In this document: one piece after another, positions 59,340-64,000 of the stretch | Position numbering within the stretch: the stretch's first letter is position 1 | How the letters are laid out: each line of letters begins with the position of its first letter | From: Sphagnum compactum | Taxonomy: Eukaryota; Bryophyta; Sphagnopsida; Sphagnales | Direction of reading: 5' to 3' | DNA: 64,000 bases | NCBI GenBank assembly: GCA_965153455.1 | Contig: OZ234504.1 | Location: forward strand, 4,712,001-4,776,000 | Program-made: the position numbers and the translations under genes | The notes under the pieces: generated by a model | The model's input: only the letters and a program-made list of their open reading frames with translations | Database searches by the model: none | Told to the model about the DNA's origin: nothing

Positions 59340-60075
59340 AACAACTCGCACCTTAAACTTCCAACCTCATACATTCACATTCACAGTGCTTCATAGACCC
59401 TCACAAACCTTCATAGACCTCAAACAAAATGTTGAGTGCTCAAACCTCACAAAGAACACAAACCTTTCAGACCTCAAAATTTACAAAAAATGATGACACT
59501 ACTACAAAATGTGGGTGTAGTTCACTAGTCCCCGTTCACTAGACCAGTGAATTCACTGCTTTTTCACTGGTCCCCGTTTACTACAACTAGTGAATTCACT
59601 CAAAATCCAGCGAAATCACTTGGCGAACAGGGATGCATTTTGTTGTAGTGTGAACACTCATACCTCAAACTTCACACAAAAAGCAATCAACATTTAGACC
59701 TCAAACTTCACAAAGAACGCTTAGATGTTAGACCTCAGAGAGAACATTCTAACTTAAACCTTAAACTTCACAAAGAGAGCAATCAAAGCTCAAAGCTCCA
59801 ACTTAGTTAGACTTTGACTTCTAACTTTGCACAAAAATACCTCCAACTTTAGACCTCCAACCTTAAACAAAGAGCTTCACATTTCAAACCATTGACCTCA
59901 AACCTCAAACTTGACATAGAGACCTCAAACCTTCAACCTTCGACCTCAAACCTTTGATCTCACAAAAAGACTTCTAATTCACATGCTCACATTTCATAGA
60001 AGGCGTTCACACCTCAAATTATGTTCACAGTCTCACTTCATAAGAACACTGACACTCTCACCTCACAAGATACAT
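59340..60075. repeat. Degenerate ACCTCAAACTTCACAAAG repeat
   Basis: Words such as GACCTCAAAC, CAAACTTCACAAAGA and ACCTTCGACCTCAAACC recur irregularly many times. It is strand-asymmetric (the plus strand has little G) and non-coding. The CACTA MITE at 59,497-59,650 is inserted in it. Confidence 0.65.
59497..59650. mobile_element. Complete 154-bp CACTA MITE with TGA target duplication
   Basis: Left end CACTACTACAAAATG (59,497-59,511); right end, in reverse complement, CACTACAACAAAATG (59,636-59,650): 14 of 15 identical. It is flanked on both sides by TGA (59,494-59,496 and 59,651-59,653), the 3-bp duplication expected for CACTA transposition. The interior has GTCCCCGTTCACTA and AGTGAATTCACT dyads. 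No coding capacity. It shares termini and a 14-mer with the repeat at 8,537. Confidence 0.88.
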
Positions 60076-60286
60076 TACATGCATGACACATTGCCGAAGA
60101 GCTACACTTGAAGCAAGGAGGAGAGAAGACAAGAAGACAACACAAAGAAAACAAGAAGACACTTCGCACTCAAGTTTTGAAAAGTCACAAATTACAAGGA
60201 ACACAAAGTTCACTAATCACAAGGAACACGAATTTGACAGAGGACATGTAGTTTGCATATTGCACATAGAGCTTTGCCGGCAAAAC

Positions 60287-60317
60287 TTTTACACTTTGCA
60301 CTCCGCAAAGTGTAAAA
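60287..60317. repeat. Perfect 13-bp hairpin
   Basis: TTTTACACTTTGC (60,287-60,299), loop ACTCC, and the exact reverse complement (60,305-60,317). Just upstream of telomere-like repeats. Not followed by a T run on either strand that would suggest a known terminator type. Confidence 0.9.
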
Positions 60318-60321
60318 CATT

Positions 60322-60384
60322 AAACCCTAAACCACGCGAGCTCCATCTCCATCCAACCCTAACCCTAAACCTTAAACCCTAACC
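60322..60384. repeat. Interstitial telomere-like repeats
   Basis: Several AAACCCTAAACC, CCCTAACCCTAAACC and TTAAACCCTAACC units, matching the plant telomere repeat CCCTAAA with variants. Too few and too irregular to be a chromosome end. Confidence 0.75.
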
Positions 60385-60394
60385 AATTATACAC

Positions 60395-60650
60395 TAAAAT
60401 GCACCAATTATGTGCTGGATATGCATATTCAAATCCGGGCATATCCATCCATGAATGCATGGATGTGCATACTGGTACGAGCAATTTTCGCCTAGATATG
60501 CATGAATACCAGTAATTGCATGAACGCTTTATGTCGGGTATGTAGAAAGACAAATATTTGAATAAAACCAAATTCCAAATATGACTACATGCATATCTGG
60601 GTACTATCCGGGTTCATATCCAGAATTTTTGATATATCCGGGCAACACTG
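60395..60650. repeat. ATATGCAT / ATATCCGGG palindromic cluster
   Basis: The words GGATATGCAT, CCGGGCATATCC, GATATGCATG and ATATCCGGG recur in both orientations over 250 bp, so the block is an imperfect palindrome. It may be a MITE relic, but the ends are unclear. Confidence 0.45.
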
Positions 60651-61585
60651 GTTTGAACCTTGGGCAACCCTTCTCACACATGGGAAAATGATTAAATGAG
60701 ATTTTATTCTTATTTTTATTTTTTTGGGACAATATGCCACTTAAATCTACATGAATGTGCTCAGTTAGTGTACCATTGAAAAGATTTCTTTCTTGTGCAT
60801 CCAACCAAAAATAAAGAAATTAAAAAACATGTAAATATGTGTGACTGAGACCATATGTGTCCTTATAAAGCTTATATGGGTTAAGAATCTTTTGAGGTTT
60901 GAAATACCCATCTGAAAATGATGAGAGATAGACCCATTCTCCAGCATATGTAATTATTACAATTTCTTGTGGCATGGGTTAGGCCCCATGAATTGGGTAA
61001 GTACTCCACAATCAACAGTCTCAGAGGGATCTTGTAAAATCTGTAAGGTTTTATGCACAATTTATGCAATATATGTCACTAAACACAACTTGATTTGGAC
61101 TGAAAGCAACTAAAACTAAATTCAAAGGCAAGTGGAAATGAATATATTATGTATCAAATATTTAAAGACCTGCTCCAATTTTTTCAGTGTAATTGGAGGG
61201 CATGTTACCCAGTGATTTTTTTTCATCTGAGCATTCCATTTTCTGAAACGGCCCCCAATTTTGTCATTTATTTTTTTTCATATTTGTGATGTCAAAATTT
61301 TAGCAAATTTTGCCCCCTAAATAGCAAAATTGGTCAAAATTACACTAGAAAAACATATTTATCCAAAATTTCCCAGAGCTTTTGGTCAAAAAAAGTGAAA
61401 ATTCGCTCAAAAGAAAAACACTGCTGATAAGTACCATGAGGAAAAAAAAAGGAAACGAAAACTGGAGCAGGTCTTTAGTATTTCAGCTTGGTAAATCCCG
61501 CAGCCTCAGGCTTTACCCTACACAGATATTCAACAAACGGAGGCCTTGCTCAAGAAGGTGAAGGCACTGGTGCCAAGTGTAGGTG
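60651..61585. other. Gene-less stretch
   Basis: No supported gene or element. Confidence 0.5.
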
Positions 61586-61684
61586 CTGGTTTACCCTGGT
61601 TGAAGTCTTCATGGAACCAAAGAAGGTTCCTAAGCTGGTTCACCCTGGTCCCAAGTCTCCATGAAACCACAGAAAGTTCCTAAG
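61586..61684. repeat. 50-bp tandem duplication
   Basis: Two copies (61,586-61,634 and 61,635-61,684), both with CTGGTT(T/C)ACCCTGGT and GTTCCTAAG. Confidence 0.8.
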
Positions 61685-61735
61685 CTGTTTCTTTTATCAT
61701 AGTAGTGGGAAAGGATGACACCTGAAGCCAAACTT

Positions 61736-62258
61736 TTATCTCTCCGAAAAGAACCACAAAAGCAGGCTGTTGTTCCAATGACTCCTAAAAGTTTTGGTTA
61801 GTTGAACAAACCATCTTTTTCGGGAAAGAAAAAAAGGGCTAAACCTATGGAAATTCTCAATCATAAGTTCATCCATGTGTAGAAGAAGTTGTGGTGGAAC
61901 AATGACAAAAGGTTCCATCTCAATTGTGTGTTGTGCTCTAAGTGTTTTCCTCACATATCTAGCCTAGTTGGTTCAATAACAAGTTTGTAGTGTTTGTGTT
62001 CATTAGTAATTGACTTTGGACAAGGAGAAGCCAGCGTGCCAAAATAAAATTGTGACCAAAAACCAAGTCTGTTTTGCTCCAAAGTGATAATTGTGGGACT
62101 CAAGCTCTGCATGGCAATGCCAAGTGTAGTTGAGCAACTTAGCATGCTTCCAGCCATTGGTTTTAGTTGAGTGAATTCAATTATCAGATCCTGCCTGATC
62201 ACTCTGGCTACACGGAAGCAAAAGGAGAAAAGTGATGAAAACCTGCCAATCATCAATA
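61736..62258. other. Unclassified stretch upstream of R1 copy 2
   Basis: Open minus-strand frames (61,736-61,954 and 61,951-62,292) show no recognisable domain. Less AT-rich than most of the window; could be the body of the repeat family to which R1 belongs. Confidence 0.3.
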
Positions 62259-62523
62259 AAACAAGGGGTGTGTCACACTGCGACCTTGCCATTTACATTG
62301 AAAAGTATCTTAAGGCAAAAGAAGACTTATGAAAACTCAAATATTTCACTATGCAAAAATATAATCTTCAAAAAGTCTTCTAAGAAAAACCAAAATCCTT
62401 CAAGATATTATAACTCTGGAACTAATCTCAATTTTCAACACAAGCCAAAATCCCTTAAGCTACTACTGCATACTCTAGAATGAATCTAAACACCATATCC
62501 TTGCCTTGGTAGACAAGGCCAAC
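62259..62523. repeat. Dispersed repeat R1, copy 2
   Basis: Same orientation as copy 1 at 30,214-30,533 and alignable along its whole length, apart from a segment of about 55 bp absent here. The right part is read on the minus strand as VGLVYQGKDMVFRFILEY, matching copy 1 with conservative changes. Confidence 0.8.
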
Positions 62524-63312
62524 TTCAAAGCATGCACCCAACAAAGGGGGAGACAAAGGTACAAGATGGAAGGACCCAAGACCCAGCAAACAAAGAAAAG
62601 GCATTAGTAATAACAGGAAAGATTTCATATGACCAGTTAAAAGCCATATGCTGGACTTCATATGCATCTGAGACAAGACTCACTCCCTAAAATAGTGTAT
62701 CTAGGTGTATGTTTTCACAAGTTGCCTGTTTGGATATAAAATCAGCTCTCTCTTTTTGCGCACAAATGCAATATATATATATGAAAATGGAATATTCTGT
62801 CACATATATGCCCCTTTGTAGGAAAGTCTTCAAATTTTGAAGAAAAAAATTGAATTTCTTTTTCACATTTGCACTTGGATTTTAGAGAGGGATATTTTTC
62901 ATACTAGCTTTTTAATTTTTTGGATAGATTTTACAAATATGTGAGCATTTAATGCTAAATCTCTATTGGGATGCTCACATATGACACAACATAAATTTTT
63001 TTTAAAAAAAACATACATACACACACATTGGGTATAATAGGTTATATAATAGGTTTATATCTAACTTGACATGCATGCATGTTTAACAACATTTCAGAAA
63101 TTTGAGAATACTATGGATTGAAAATACAAGAAATGTGATTTTAAAAACATAGGCCATGGTTATTATATACAATTGAAACACCATCAGTTTGGCATATGTT
63201 GAAATTATCACACAACATTGGGACGTGGGAGATTGCTTTAGAAGAAGCGACTTCAATGGCAAAAGTTGGGAATGGGGGTGAATAGTTCACACATTTTATT
63301 TTTATCTCCACA
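62524..63312. other. Gene-less stretch
   Basis: AT-rich with a short (TA)n at about 62,771-62,782 and an ACATACATACACACACA run near 63,011-63,027. No gene. Confidence 0.55.
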
Positions 63313-63339
63313 TTGTGTTTTTGTTTTGGTTTGATTCAA

Positions 63340-64000
63340 CCTTTGAAATCTAACCTTTTCACATGTGAATGTGAACATGAGTTAGACACATATTGCATGC
63401 ATCTAACATGTTATCCATTCAAAGGTCAACGAATACTTACACATGATGTCATTAGAAACATCATGTATGATTTCGTTCGAGAAAGTGGGCATATTGTATG
63501 GAGAGAGTGATGAGACATCTTTACATCAAATCTTTACATGACTTGTGAAGATCAAGTTTTTGTTGCCCATGTGGTGGTTATTGACTCAACACGAAGGACA
63601 ATGGTTACAAATGTCATTAGTCAACCAGCAAGTGTAGTTACAGAACTTAGTATCATTACTAAAATTCACAAGTGAAGAGGGTTTCATGAGGGGCATCATT
63701 TTATTCTGATAGCATGGAGGTGCATGGCCCATTCGAACATGATATGAATCATTTCATTAGGGAGTGGCTTTGTCTTTTCCACAATAGACAATTGAGAGGT
63801 CATCTATCATTATCTTTTTGCATTCAATTTTTCAGGCACCGTGCTAGTATTGCACTTTAACGTGCTTTGACCTCTATTATAGAAAGGAAGGTTGCATTGC
63901 TGAGAAATGTTTGTTCTAGACCTCCTATTCTATTAGATCTCACAATTTACATGCATGTGACATTAGAGGGCTATGGGTGAGATAGCTCCTACCACAAGAG
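63340..64000 (+). pseudogene. C-terminal region of a LINE-like element (Zn cluster and endonuclease-like), runs off window
   Basis: In frame from 63,313, a Cys/His cluster CECEHELDTYCMHLTC (63,364-63,411) is followed by GQRILTHDVIRNIMYDFVRE and SGHIVWRE, then stops, then in the same frame YMTCEDQVFVAHVVVIDSTR, SQPASVVTELSIITKIHK and GFHEGHHFILIA. After a frame change at about 63,710 comes MEVHGPFEHDMNHFIREWLC and FCIQFFRHRASIAL to about 63,860, then more to the window edge. A CxC...HxxC cluster followed by RI..HD.IR and a PD-(D/E)xK-like stretch is the layout seen at the C-terminus of some non-LTR retrotransposon proteins. Stops and a frame change show decay. The polymerase domain is not upstream, so this is a 5'-truncated copy, typical of LINEs. 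Confidence 0.5.

Noticed and set aside
60322-60384. Chromosome end
   Set aside because: Only a few irregular CCCTAAA units, followed by ordinary sequence on both sides.
1-64000. Bacterial-type features (operons, ribosome binding sites, rho-independent terminators, CRISPR)
   Set aside because: Composition, introns-like signals and transposon types are eukaryotic; no repeat-spacer array or operon structure is present.

Overview
The window reads as nuclear DNA from a land plant with a large, repeat-filled genome. It is AT-rich (roughly two-thirds A+T by eye). CpG is scarce almost everywhere, and the old coding sequences have many in-frame TAA/TAG/TGA codons where Gln, Arg or Trp would be expected, as in long-methylated DNA. 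Two Ty3/gypsy elements, several CACTA-type ends, a hAT-like transposase, tRNA-derived SINE heads and a LINE-type C-terminal domain all point to a plant. A non-flowering plant (bryophyte, lycophyte, fern or gymnosperm) is my guess; the sequence does not settle it. I see no intact protein-coding gene, no rRNA or functional tRNA gene, and no CRISPR array.

Layout. 0-3.1 kb: AT-rich, with two exon-like stretches on the minus strand. 6.1-6.8 kb: a broken minus-strand ORF with a possible helix-turn-helix. 8.5-10.4 kb: one end of a CACTA-like repeat, a SINE head and a kilobase-scale inverted low-complexity block. 10.6-16.4 kb: a decayed minus-strand Ty3/gypsy element split by an insertion of about 3.3 kb that keeps many CpGs and carries an unidentified ORF. 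16.9-22.8 kb: a decayed plus-strand Ty3/gypsy element (possible 5' LTR, gag with two zinc knuckles, protease, RT, RNase H; no integrase), ending in CACTA-like DNA with its outer end at 23,591. 26.1-31.3 kb: a SINE head, a 56-bp tandem array, a block of CTGGTA palindromes, two tandem MITEs and dispersed repeats. 31.3-41.7 kb: AT-rich filler with microsatellites.

41.76-43.91 kb: a 2.15-kb non-autonomous CACTA element with matching ends and an ATT target duplication. 44-50 kb: minisatellites and unclassified old sequence. 50.2-53.0 kb: a decayed coding region with a C2HC zinc-finger-like motif, scattered with ATGTTTC motifs. 54.5-55.4 kb: a minus-strand AAA+ ATPase pseudogene of the CbxX/CfqX type. 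55.8-58.06 kb: a possible CACTA-like element carrying an unidentified ORF; its right end interrupts a minus-strand hAT-like transposase remnant (58.06-58.9 kb). 59.5 kb: a 154-bp CACTA MITE with a TGA target duplication, related to the repeat at 8.5 kb. 63.3-64.0 kb: the C-terminal part of a LINE-like element, cut by the window end.

The features do not form a pathway; this is a graveyard of nested transposons. The most useful results are the elements defined by ends plus target duplications, the transposon-in-transposon junctions, and three unidentified coding remnants (13.4-13.9, 50.7-52.5 and 55.9-56.6 kb) that database searches could place.
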